From positions 184,777,044 to 184,841,043 of the forward strand of contig CM057344.1 of NCBI GenBank assembly GCA_030015575.1: 64,000 nt of DNA. The letters are read 5' to 3'. Source of the DNA: Agapanthus africanus (lineage: Eukaryota > Streptophyta > Magnoliopsida > Asparagales > Amaryllidaceae). This document shows positions 34,169-44,993 of the stretch, one piece after another. Under the pieces are notes generated by a model. It was not told the origin of the DNA. It saw only the letters and a program-made list of their open reading frames with translations, and ran no database searches. The translations under genes and the position numbers were made by a program. Numbering within the stretch: position 1 is the stretch's first letter; each line of letters opens with the position of its first letter.

Positions 34169-34218
34169 TCGTATGCTTTTACGATAGGGTTCGATCATAT
34201 ATGTGTACTTGTACGCGT
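34169..34218 (+). other. Two small hairpins in the E 5' LTR
   Basis: TCGTATGCTTTTACGA (34169-34184) and GTGTACTTGTACGCGT (34203-34218). The 3' LTR has the first at 42350-42367. G has the same pair with different but still pairing bases (62596-62645). Confidence 0.7.
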
Positions 34219-34602
34219 GTGATGTTCGAGCGGTCTATACTAGTGGGCTTTGGTTTAAGCCGGATCATAGTATTTGATTATTGGATTAGTTTCGTCTCAT
34301 TGTATTCGTGTTTCTCGGAACACGGATGCGGGTATGTATATACGGATGAGAGGGGGTATAGAGTGAGACACCTCATTAGGGTTTTGACCATTGACTTGGT
34401 CAAAAGAAATATGAGGTGGAGGAAAGTAATTGTTATCTTTGTAAATGATAATTGTGGCATGGCTAATTGGTTTGACCACTTGACTTGGTTGACCACTTGA
34501 CTTGTTTTGACTCATTGACTAGGTATTTTGTGAGCACTAGATATTTTTGTGAGATATTTTCATGTCATGCTTATGGTCAAATCAACTAGCCATCTCAATT
34601 TT

Positions 34603-34920
34603 ATCATTATCAAAAATACTTTCTCTTTCCTCAAGCTTGCTCTCTCCTTCTTTCTCTCAAACCCTGGTGTATCATGTGTTGATAATCAAGGGTTAATGTG
34701 ACTTAGCTACCCAAAATCACTCTCTACTTACTCTAGGTTACTTAGTTTAGCACACCAAGTGATCATTATCTAAAATACTTTCTCTTCCTCAAGCTTGCTC
34801 TCTCCTTCTTCCTCTCAAACCCTAGTGTATCATGTGTTGATAATCAAGGGTTAATGAGACTTAGCTATCCAAAATCACTCTCTACCCACTCTAGCTTACT
34901 TAGTTTAGCACACCAAGTGA
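34603..34920 (+). repeat. Tandem duplication (2 x 159 bp) in the E 5' LTR
   Basis: The block from ATCATTATC to CACCAAGTG occurs twice in a row. The 3' LTR has the same duplication (42784-43102), so it was present in the element before it inserted. Confidence 0.88.
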
Positions 34921-35241
34921 TCTAGTTGCCTTAACTTGGAGGTTTAGCTTAAGGTTGGAGCTCTCGGGTGGATCATCTTTGACATAGAGAAGCCGACGAG
35001 GAGGCGCATCCTCCATCACTCTAAGGAGCTCACATCGAGGAGGAGGACCACGAGGAGAAGAAGGACTTGTAGCTTGAGGTATAATCTCCTTACATTGTAG
35101 ATAAAATCTCTAGTTAGTTTGTTAGTTATGGTTTAGCTAAGATCATGGTGTTCAAGTCGATGTTACCTTGTTTGTAAAAATCGTTTTTTACCCGTTCCGC
35201 TTCCCCGCAAACCCGTGGGGGTGCGTAACGTCGACTTACAG

Positions 35242-35253
35242 TGGTATCAGAGC
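35242..35253 (+). other. Primer-binding site of copia E
   Basis: TGGTATCAGAGC, one base after the 5' LTR; initiator Met-tRNA type. Confidence 0.92.
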
Positions 35254-37310
35254 AAGCTAAACCCTAACTAACTTGTTAGCAAAGTCTTTAGAACTTCGAT
35301 CATGGAAAAATCCCGAAAACACGACTAATTTTTGCACTTTCTGTCGAATTTCAAATCTGGTCTAAAAATATTTTCAGGGACCCGGAAAATACGTGCAGGG
35401 TTCTTATAGATAACTGAAGAAATTTTGGCGCCTAACTCGGTCAGACTACCGCGGAACCGCGGCAGAACCAAGCGTTCTGCCTCCGTTCCGCGGCTGAGTC
35501 GACTCCGAGTTGGTCCAAATTTCCTCTGGTGGTCCACTGTGTTGTGTTGTGTTGTTTGGAATATTTTGTTTCTACCCAGGAATTTTTGTGTACAGTGTTG
35601 TACTTGGGGTAGATTCAAATTTGGTAATTGATCGAAATTCTAAAGACTTTTGCTAATCGGGATTTATCTGTGTTGTTATATATGCGTTCGTAAACTTCCG
35701 CTAATTGCTATATGTCGGTTAGTTGGGGGTTGCACATATCTATGATGATTATATTCGTTTGTGTACATGAACTTGTTGGATCGTCGTGGATAAATAGCCG
35801 GGGATGTGAGATGAGGGTTTTCATTTTTTCATTCGATGTAAAATTTGTAAAGTGATGTAATATTATTTTTGCGGGGCACATCCGGGTTGAGGTTGTAACC
35901 ACCGTTGTATTATTTCTTTTACTGTTTTCTGCTCCTAGGGTAGACCCAAGGTGGGATGCACAAACTACTGGATACTTTGAAGTGCCGAGTGGCCTACTCG
36001 CTTTGTTGAGAGAGGTTGCTTCACTTCGGGTATTTAGAGGGTAGTTTGCCGCACCCGTAGGGGTCTAGGGTGGGGTTTGGCTATTCATCACGACCATGGA
36101 ATCCGTCTTTCGTTACAGGCTCAAACGGAACGCGGAATTCCTAGTATATCTAATGTGTTCATCTGTGATTTGGAATGCCTATCATTGCGTCTGACAAATG
36201 TATATATCTATATATGATATCTAGTAGACGTTGCTTATGTTTTGCATCCGCACTAGTCCAGCCCCGCTCTGTCGTTTGTTAAGTAACCTAACGGGTGATG
36301 ACGGCCCCGTGAAGAATGCGGATGGCATAAGCGTATTTTATATTTTTGTTCTTTTCTGCAATGGTAGGATTAATTGATGGGACTGCATTACATTAGTGCT
36401 AAGTAAACAAACCAAAGTTGAATCGTTGGAACAATTTCAAAACCACTCAGTTTTTTCAAAACAGCAAAACTTTTAAAATGCAGAGCTTAAACCACTCGTT
36501 TTAAAAGCTATCAGTTCCTTTGATTATATCAAGTTCACTACATTCACGGTTTCGCCAAAACCATTCGTAGCCCTCCGTCATTTCAGTTGGATATTCAATA
36601 GTATTCAAGCTATGTATTTTGAGCTCCGCCAATGCATAGTGATTTGTAGCTGCTGAATATTCATCTGTAGCATAGATAGATGTGTTGGTTTAGGACAGTT
36701 GTACTGTTATTTTAGCCTTCATCAAGGGTATGTACGGTTGGGTTCAAATTAACCTGGACAATGACGGATAGAACATGACACGTGACTTATGATATGTTGG
36801 CCTTCGTCAAGGTCATAAAAGAATGGGGAAAAAATCCACATCGGGAGTTTCTAAAGAAACTGAAACTTGCTAGTGTTGCATACCATTTGGAGTGTGATTA
36901 TTTTGGCAGGATTCCTTCAAATTTATCACACGATGATATCTAGATCCGGATCCTGCTCTGAGTATATGCTACTCCTCGGGAGATTTTTTAACTTAACGAT
37001 CAATGCTATAAACCAAGTAGGTGTCTAGAAAGGTGTTAGCGGGGTTACGCCCCTAGGGAAAAGAGGTTATTTAATTAAGGAACTTCGCGAAAGCGTCGTA
37101 AAACCTCTCTCGAAGTACCGATACTGGCCTGGCTGAACGGTTAAACAAGTATTGTATGATGAGATTAATCCTGACTAATTCTTCTTTTATGGTTTGAGGA
37201 AGGATTCGAGAAACAGTAGGAGCCATCCTGTTTAGATAAATTAAAAACCAATCTAAATTTGCAAGAGCATCATGCTAAAGTGTTTCTTCTTTCTCTCCTA
37301 ATTGTAGCAA
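35254..37310 (+). other. Leader of copia E (about 2 kb)
   Basis: No coding frame. It shares several blocks with the A and D leaders (for example GTAGCCCTCCGTCATTTCAG at 36568-36587, also at 2035 in A), followed by the gag start region. It contains the GC-rich hairpin at 35449-35493. Confidence 0.8.
35449..35493 (+). promoter_or_regulatory. GC-rich hairpin after the primer site of copia E
   Basis: Two 20-nt arms, each starting CCGCGGAAC on its own strand, two mismatches, and loop CAAGC. It lies 207 nt after the primer site and matches the D and G hairpins in place and plan but not in exact sequence. Confidence 0.75.
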
Positions 37311-37316
37311 CCAAAT

Positions 37317-38558
37317 ATGGTGGGCCTTAAATTACTATTAGATAAAAATATATTGACAGGGCCAAACTATAAAGATTTGTTCAGGAATGTCAACATGACA
37401 ATGACTTATGACAAATTGGGATATGTTCTTACTACTAAAGCCCTCGCTGTCCCAGGTCCAAAGTCCAGCGTTGCGGATAGGGAAATCCGTAAGACCTAGG
37501 AGATTGACTGCGCGAAAGCCAAGTGCCTCATGCTTACCTCTATGGACAATGAACATCAGAGGAGGCATGAGAATATGGATCTAGAATCCATATTCCTCCA
37601 TACCAAAGAATTATATGGAGAGAAATCTCGTATCGCAAGATACGATACCTCGAAGAAACTTTTTCAGGCGAGGTTGGCCGTCGGATCATCTATAATGGAA
37701 CACATCCTTAAGATGACTGGCTATATTAAAGAGCTCGCGGATCTCGGGACCACGTTAGAGAACGAGCTGTATACAGACTTGATTCTCCAGTCCCTTCCAT
37801 CCACACACGTCCAGTTTATCTTGAATTTTAATATTAATGGTAAAGAAGTTGAATTACCGGAACTTCTCAACATATTGAGGAGTGCTGAGGGCACCCTGAA
37901 GAAATCCAGGGAAACACCCGCTCTGCTTATTGGTGGAGCTTCCTCTTCTAGGTCTAAGACGAAAAGCAAAGGAAAGAAGAAGAAGGCCCCCACCAAGCCG
38001 AGAGGTAGTGTTAGTAAGGTGGAGGCAAAGGGAAAAGCAAAAGTGGCAAGGCTGATAGTAGGGAAGGAAGAATGCTTCTATTGTCATAAAAAGGGCCATT
38101 GGAAGAAATATTGCAGGGCTTGGATGGCCAAGAACCAGGACCCGAAGCAAGTTGTGGTTTCGGCTTCAGGTGTGTTTGTAATTGAAAACTATCTGTCAAT
38201 CAACTCTACTTCCTGGGTATTGGATACCGAATCAGGATCTCATATTTGCAATTCTTTGCAGGCACTGAGAAGCTGTAGGGTTCTGAAGACCGGTGATATA
38301 ACCCTCAGGGTTGCTAACGGAGCGAGCGTGGATGCTGTGTCCGTAGGAGAATATCACCTTGGATTGACGAGTGGACATATTTTGGTTTTGCGCAACTGTT
38401 TTTGTGTACCTAGTTTGACTTGTAATATCATTTCTGTATCTCTGTTATCTAAAGAAGATTATGATTTTACATTTGTAAGCGATGTCGTAAACATCCACCT
38501 TAATCATGGTCTAATTAGGCCAGGTACTCTAAACAACGGTATATACGTATTAAACTAA
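37317..38558 (+). pseudogene. gag-protease part of copia E
   Basis: Frame 37317-37499 opens with MVGLKLLLDKNILTGPNY, the usual copia gag entry, and ends at a TAG likely derived from a Trp codon. The same frame continues as 342 codons from 37530: the capsid part with LQSLPSTHVQFILNFNI and ELLNILRSAEGTLKK, a Lys-rich linker, the zinc knuckle CFYCHKKGHWKKYC (38073-38114), then the protease. The active site reads DTES: the Gly after Asp-Thr is Glu (GAA at 38229-38231), so the protease is likely dead. The C-terminal stop replaces a codon of the linker to the pre-integrase domain. In particles, gag forms the shell and binds the RNA. Confidence 0.9.
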
Positions 38559-39600
38559 CTACAAGTTTTCAATGTTCAGAACACACATAAAAGATAGACT
38601 CCAGAATTAAATCAAGCTTTCTTATGGCATTGTAGACTAGGTCACATCAATGAGACAATGTTAACCAAGTTACATAAAGAAGGATATTTGGATCCGTTCG
38701 AATATCAATCTTATGCAACTTGTCAATCATGCCTCAAAGGAAAGATGGCAAAGACTCTGTTCATTGGACACGGAGTAAGTGCGAGTGAGCTCTTAGAACT
38801 CATATACAGCGACGTGTGTGGTCCAATGTCTACACATGCAAGAAGTGGTTATTCCTACTTCATTATTTTTTCGGATGATTTCTCTAGGTATGGATATATT
38901 TTCTTGATGAAACATAAATCCGAGGCCTTTGAGAAATTCCGAGAATATAAGAATGAAGTGAAAAAACAAACCGGCAAAAGTATCAAGACACTGAGACCCG
39001 ATCGAGGTGGTGAATACTTGAGTGCCGAGTTCCTGGATTACCTAAAAGAGAATGGAATTCTCTCTCAGCTTACTCCTCCATACAAACCACAACACAACGG
39101 TGTATCGGAGAGACGGAACCGAACCCTATTAGATATGGTACGTTCCATGATGAGTAACGCTGAGTTACCGTGATCATTCTGGGGCTATGCACTAGAATCA
39201 GCTGCATGTCTTTTGAACAAAATTCCTTTCAAGACTGTGCCTACCATACCATATCAGCTTTGGAGTGGGAAGAAACCCTATCTTCAGTATCTGAAGATAT
39301 GGGGATATCCAGCTTTTGTTAAAAAGCAGCATGCGGACAAGCTCTAGGCACGCTTAGTACTGTGTAAGTTTTTGGGATACCTAAAGAACTCTAGGGGTAT
39401 CTTTTCTATTACGCAGAGGAACAAAAGGTTTTTGTTTCTCGTCATGCCCACTTTTTGGAACATCAATTTTTAGAAAAAGAAACTAGTGGGAGCGCAATAG
39501 AACTGGAAGAAATTCCAGAACCACAAGCTATTACTGAAATCTTGGTGGAACCAGAAGTTCCGAAAGAATAGGACATTCCCGCACCACTCCACAGGAGTAG
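38559..39600 (+). pseudogene. Integrase part of copia E
   Basis: Same frame as gag up to a TGA at 39171-39173: FLWHCRLGHIN and TCQSCLKGK (zinc finger), YSDVCGPM, RPDRGGEY and GVSERRNRT (all three acidic residues kept). After the TGA, SFWGYALESAACLLNKIPFK follows; a TAG and a frameshift lie between about 39345 and 39500. Catalytic residues survive but the chain is broken. Confidence 0.88.
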
Positions 39601-41255
39601 TAGGCTGTCTCATCCGCATGAGAGATACTACGGTTTTCTCATAGACAGGGATAGAGAGGATTGCATCATTAATAATGATGAGCCTACTAACTTCCAGCAA
39701 TCCATTCAGAGTATTGACTCGGTAAAATGGCTGGATGCAATATGGACCGAGATGGAGTCCATGTACACCAACAAAGTATGGACTTTGGACATTACTCCAG
39801 AAGGGGTAAAACCCGTAGGCTGCAAATGGATTTTCAGAAAGAAGATTGGTGTAGATGGACAGGTTGAAACTTATAAGTCTAGACTTGTTGCAAAAGGATT
39901 TCGTCAAAGACCTGGTTTGGACTATGACGAAACCCTTTCTCCAGTGGCTATACTCAAATCTATTCGGATCCTTCTTGCCATTGCTGCTTTCCACGATTAT
40001 GAGATTTGGCAGATAAACGTATAAACCGCTTTTCTAAATCGAAATTTGGAAGAGTTTGTTTATATGGACCAGCCATAGGGTTTCATTTAGAGTGGGAGCA
40101 GCGGGAAAGTGTGCAAATTGCTTAAGTCCATTTATGGACTAAAGCAGGAATCGCGGACTTGGAACATCTGTTTTGATGAAACAGTCAAAGAATTTGACTT
40201 TATCAAAAATCTAGATGAGCCATGCATTTATAGTAAGATTGTAGCACGAACTGTTGTATTCCTTGTCTTGTACGTGGATGACATTCTCTTGATAGGAAAT
40301 GACATTCCTATACTACAATCTGTCAAAGGGTTATTGTCACACAATTTTTCCATGAAAGACCTGGGTGATGCCTCTTACAATCTGGGGATCCAGATCTATC
40401 GTGATAGATCTAAGAGAATGTTGGTACTTTCATAGTCCAGGTACATCGACACCATACTGAAAAGATTCAGTATGGAAGATTCTAAGCGCGGTAATTTACC
40501 GGCTTGTCACGGAATCACCCTCTCCAAAGAGATGTCTCCCAAGACTGATTTGGAAAGGGATCGCATGTCTATTATACCCTACACTTCTGCGGTAGGCTCT
40601 ATAATGTATGCGATGTTGTGTACCACACCAGATGTTTCTTACGCACTGAGCATGGTAAGCCGGTATTAGTCAAACCCTGGGGAGAAGCACTGGATAGCAG
40701 TAATGACCATTCTCAAGTACTTGAGAAGGACTAAGGAAATGTTCTTGGTTTACGGCGGAAAAGACCTCCAGATCGAGGCCTTTGCTGACTCCAGCTTCCA
40801 GGGTGACAAGGATGACTTCAAGTCCATCTCAGGTTATGTCTTTACCCTCAATGGAGGGGCGGTCTGTTGGAAGAGTTCTAAGAAGGACGCCGTTGCTGAC
40901 TCGACAATGGAAGCGGAGTATATCGTAGCTTCTGATGTCCCAAAAGAAGTAGTCTGGATGAGGAAGTTCTTAACAGAACTTCAGGTGGTTCCATCCATTG
41001 TTGATCCAATACCTCTATTGTGACAACAACGGGGCTATAGCTTTAGCAAATGAACCTAGGTCCCATCAGATGTCCAGACACATCTTAAGGCGGTATCACC
41101 TGATCAGGGAGATCGTGGATCGCCGGGAGATCGAGGTGAGGAGAGTTGCTACGGAGGACAATACTGCAGATCCATTCACAAAGGACATCACTCAGACGCA
41201 GTTCGAGAGGCTATTCGAGATGATAGGTCTGCGATATGCCAGCACATGGCCTTAG
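39601..41255 (+). pseudogene. RT-RNase H part of copia E
   Basis: One frame from 39752 to 41023 carries MESMYTNKVWTLDITPEGVK, KSRLVAKGFRQRPGLDYDE, LYVDDILLIGND (YVDD at 40271-40282) and the start of RNase H. Stops at 40022-40024, at 40433-40435 and after SRY at 40667-40669 each replace one codon. A 2-base loss near 41018 shifts the last part (YCDNNGAIALANEPRSHQ, DNTADPFTK) to another frame ending at 41255. Confidence 0.9.
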
Positions 41256-41256
41256 T

Positions 41257-41269
41257 GCAACTGGGAGAT
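41257..41269 (+). other. Polypurine tract of copia E
   Basis: GCAACTGGGAGAT before the 3' LTR; one base differs from the GCAAGTGGGAGAT of the other elements. Confidence 0.87.
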
Positions 41270-43422
41270 TGTTAGTGTAATATGCCCTAGAGGCCATTAT
41301 TGTATAGTACTAATTTGTATATTACATTTTGGAAGCTTGGGATATATACACGGATTTATAACAGTCTTGCTCAATATGGTAGTATGCTACTTGGTTTGTA
41401 TCTATCTTAATATGAATATATGTTTCTTTTGACATGTCGCTAATACATATTGATAGAGCCCTTAGGATCTTTGCTTGACTACCAGCATTGTGATGCCAAT
41501 CACACTAGTGGGGGCTGGGTAGTCTACAAGCACATCCTTATACAGATCCCTAGTTGTAGGATAGTCGTAACAGGTCATTGATACTCCAGAGTAAAGTAGT
41601 GTATACTCTTCTCATCCCAGCAGGGGGATGGTCCGTCCCACAGCCATCAGTACGTCATACTGGAGATAGAATGCAGGTGCTCATTGGGTTTTAAGTTACA
41701 CTGGACGGACTCGTGGGGTACTGCTGGTTAGTACTATACCTATCGTCAGGTAGCAGTTCCCAGGTGACATGAGTACAGCTTAGTCCGTTGACTTGACACT
41801 GCTATTTCGCCTCAAGTGTGTTCCTACTGTTCTTAGATTGCTACCGTACCACGGCTCTATTGAGTCGTGCAAATAGGTAGTAGTTGGGTGTAGTCCCGAA
41901 GCACTTGGAGGCAGTGGCGGTTTGATAGGATTCGTCTCTCTTGGTATTGGGGGTTGATGTCGCGTTGTGTTCAGAACGCCATTAAACAAAGTCTCTGGCC
42001 AGAGCAAGAGAGATTTACTGGTAGGTACTCTAGTAGTTTCTCAGGGTATTTTGGACTGTACTCCGACACGACTTATTGCACTATTAGGGGTCTGACGCTT
42101 GCCGCCCCTAGGACCGATATGCGACACTCTTAGAAAAACATACCGGACGGTACGAAGATTGCCACAGACAGGCTCAGTAGGAGTTTGATGACCTTGCTCG
42201 TCGGCCTTCTTATTGAGAGATACCTGGGTAGCCGTTACGTACAGCTAGTTCCGCTGACATGCTTGTGGTTAAACCCACTGCCAGCATACTGTTGAGTCTT
42301 TAGAGTCCCACACAGAGGGTGTTCCAGCTTCGGGCAAAACGATATAGAGGTCGTATGGTTTTACGACAGGGTTCGATCACATACGTGTACTTGTACGCGT
42401 GTGATGTTCGAGCAGTCTATACTAGTGGGCTTTGGTTTAAGTCGGATCCTAGTATTTGATTACTGGATTAGTTTCGTCTCATTATATTTGTGTTTCTCAG
42501 AACACGGATGCGGGTATGTATATACAGATGGGAGGAGGTATAGAAGGAGACACCTCATTAGGGTTTTGACCTTTGACTTGGTCAAAACAAATACGAGGTG
42601 GAAGAAAGTAATTGTTATCTTTGTAAATGATAATTGTGTCATGGCTAATTGGTTTGACCACTTGACTTGGTTGACCACTTGACTTGTTTTGACTCATTGA
42701 CTAGATATTTTGTAAGCACTAGATATTTTGTGAGATATTTTCATGTCATGCTTATGGTCAAATCAACTACCCATCTCAATTTTATCATTATCAAAAAAAA
42801 CTTTCTCTTTCCTCAAGCTTGCTCCCTCCTTCTTCTTCTCAAACCCTAGTGTATCATGTGTTGATAATCAAGGATTAATGAGACTTAGCTACCCAAAATC
42901 ACTCTCTACTCACTCTAGGTTACTTAGTTTAGCACACCAAGTGATCATTATCTAAAATACTTTCTTTTTCCTCAAGCTTGCTCTCTCCTTCTTCATCTCA
43001 AACCCTAGTGTCTCATGTATTGATGATCAAGGGTTAATGAGACTTAGCTACCCAAAATCACTCTCTACTCACTCTAGGTTACTTAGTTTAGCACACCAAC
43101 TGATCTAGTTGCCTCAACTTGGAGGTTTAGCTCAAGGTTGGAGCTCTCGGGTGGATCATCTTTGACGTAGAGAAGCTGACGAGGAGGCGCATCCACCATC
43201 ACTCCAAGGAGCTCACATCGAGAAGGAAGACCGTGAGGAGAAGAAGGACTTGAAGCATGAGGTATAATCTCCTTACAAACTAGATAAAACCTCTACTTAG
43301 TTTGTTAGTTGTGGTTTAGCTAAGATCATGGTGTTCAAGTCGATGTTATCTTATTTGTAAAAATCGTTTTTTACCCATTCCGCCTCCCCGCAAACCCGTG
43401 GGGTGCGTAACGTCGACTTACA
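41270..43422 (+). repeat. 3' LTR of copia E (2153 bp)
   Basis: Same ends and the same internal duplication (42784-43102) as the 5' LTR. It is followed by GT and then the right TSD. Confidence 0.93.
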
Positions 43423-43424
43423 GT
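43423..43424 (+). other. Extra GT between the E 3' LTR and its target repeat
   Basis: The LTR ends ...TTACA; then GT, then CTTTGAT of the host LTR. After the 5' LTR the next bases are also GT (spacer G plus the first base of the primer site). Confidence 0.85.
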
Positions 43425-43429
43425 CTTTG

Positions 43430-44275
43430 ATTTCCTCCCTACCATGGCTCAAAAGAGTCATGCAAACAGGTGGATTTTGGGTACAGTCCTGAGTCACATG
43501 GAGGCAGTGAGCCATAGGAGGGGTTTCGTCTCTCCCAGTATTGGGAGTTGATGTTGCGCTATGCTCGATTGTCTATAACAGTAAGTCCCTGGCCAGGGCT
43601 GATGATATTTACTGGTAAGTGTTATCAATAGTTTCTCGAACCGTTATGAGCCACACATCGGCATGACTTATCAAGTTACCCGGGTCTGACGATTCCACCC
43701 CTAGACTCGATATGCGACATATCAGACGAAGAGACCGAACTGTACGGTAAGTGTTACTTATAGGCTTCATAGGAGTTTGGACAAGCTTGCATGTTGATCT
43801 TCTAATTGCTCAATACCTGGGTAGCCTTTACGTCCAGCTAGTACCGCTGACGGCTTGTGGGTAACTGATGTGATCATTACCTACTGCTGGCGTATTGACG
43901 AGTGTTTAGAGTCCCACACAGAGGTTTTCTAGTTCGAGCGAAACGAAGTAGGGAACATATGCTGATATGTGCGGGAGCCTGATTAAATGCGAGTGATACC
44001 GTATTCTAATCTGGCGACATTTGATATCGGTTAGGTTATATGTGATATAACTGGATTATTGAATCAAGTGTTGATTTGATAATGCGATATACAGATAAAT
44101 GATATTAGCCAGTTATATGTGATATAACCGGATTATTGAATCTAGTGTTGATTTAATAATATGATATATACTTATATTTTATATATTTATATATTAACTA
44201 ATATTAAACCTCACTTAAGTTTTTATTCTACTAATATATATTTATATGTATATATGAGATATATATATTTCTATG

Positions 44276-44306
<31 letters not shown>

Positions 44307-44993
44307 TGGAAATTATCTATTTTAGAAATAGATAATTGAGGTGGAAAATGGGAGGTATTTTGGGCATGGTTGTGAAGCATTGTTCATGTATTATTTTATT
44401 ATTTTGGCTTCACTATTGAAGCATGGTGTATATTTTCTATGTGAAAATATTCATGCTTCAATGAGAAAAGTATAGATATGAGCCATTCTTCATTTTTTCT
44501 TCTTGAAATGGATAGCTCATTTGCTTCCTCTCACCGTTATCTCCTCCTTCATCCTCAAAGCCCTAACCCTCGCATGTGTTGTGAACCCTAGGGTTTTAGA
44601 GTAATCCAAGTGAGCTAAACACCCTACTTCATTAACCTACACTCAATTAGCCATTAATTATAGGTTGTTTCATTCACTAATAGTAGATTAGTGAAGATGT
44701 AACTTAAAGAAATTTCAAGGTGGATCATCTTCGACATGAAGATCGCGAAGCAAGCTCGTTCCTTCTTCAAGTGGAGCCTAGAGGAGTCGTAGGGACCATT
44801 ACCCGGAGCTATAGAAGTGAAGGAATCGATTTACAAAGGTTGTAATCTCTTTCACATAGTACAGTTCTTGCTATATCATTGCTTAAACCCTAATACTCTA
44901 GTTAGATTCTAGGTTAGTGTAGCGTAGCACCCAAGAAATTTCAAAATTGCATGCTTGATGCCGGTATAGACCTTGCGGTGGTGTTAGGAAACA
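43430..44993 (+). repeat. 3' LTR of copia B, right part
   Basis: Continues the B LTR after E (ATTTCCTCCCTACC, compare ATTTCCACCTTACC in A) and ends TTAGGAAACA at 44993. It contains palindrome pairs at 44031-44165, such as GGTTATATGTGATATAACT, and an AT microsatellite near 44286-44306. The B LTR totals about 2110 bp. The sequence after it is integrase coding sequence of H. Confidence 0.88.

Larger units (their letters stand above)
33087..35240 (+). repeat. 5' LTR of copia E (2154 bp)
   Basis: It begins TGTTAGTGTAATATGCCC and ends GTCGACTTACA. It contains hairpins near 34169-34218 and a two-copy tandem duplication at 34603-34920. Confidence 0.93.
33087..43424 (+). mobile_element. Copia E (Tork/Angela type) with gag; complete but inactivated
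   Basis: LTRs of 2154 and 2153 bp, Met-tRNA primer site, 2-kb leader, gag-PR-IN-RT-RH in order, polypurine tract, and CTTTG target repeats (33082-33086 and 43425-43429). The first 155 bases of the two LTRs differ at 6 positions. It inserted in the 3' LTR of B. The sequence between the last LTR base and the right target repeat is an extra GT (43423-43424). Several stops and two frameshifts inactivate the polyprotein. It shows what a gag-bearing relative of A and D looks like. Confidence 0.95.

Noticed and set aside
34003-34500. 165-codon ORF in the E 5' LTR
   Set aside because: The 3' LTR copy is truncated to a shorter frame (42401-42682) and no related protein is recognisable.
43421-43429. 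Reading the E right target repeat as GTCTT
   Set aside because: The left repeat is CTTTG and intact A and D LTRs continue GTGCTTTGAT, so CTTTG is the repeat and GT is extra.
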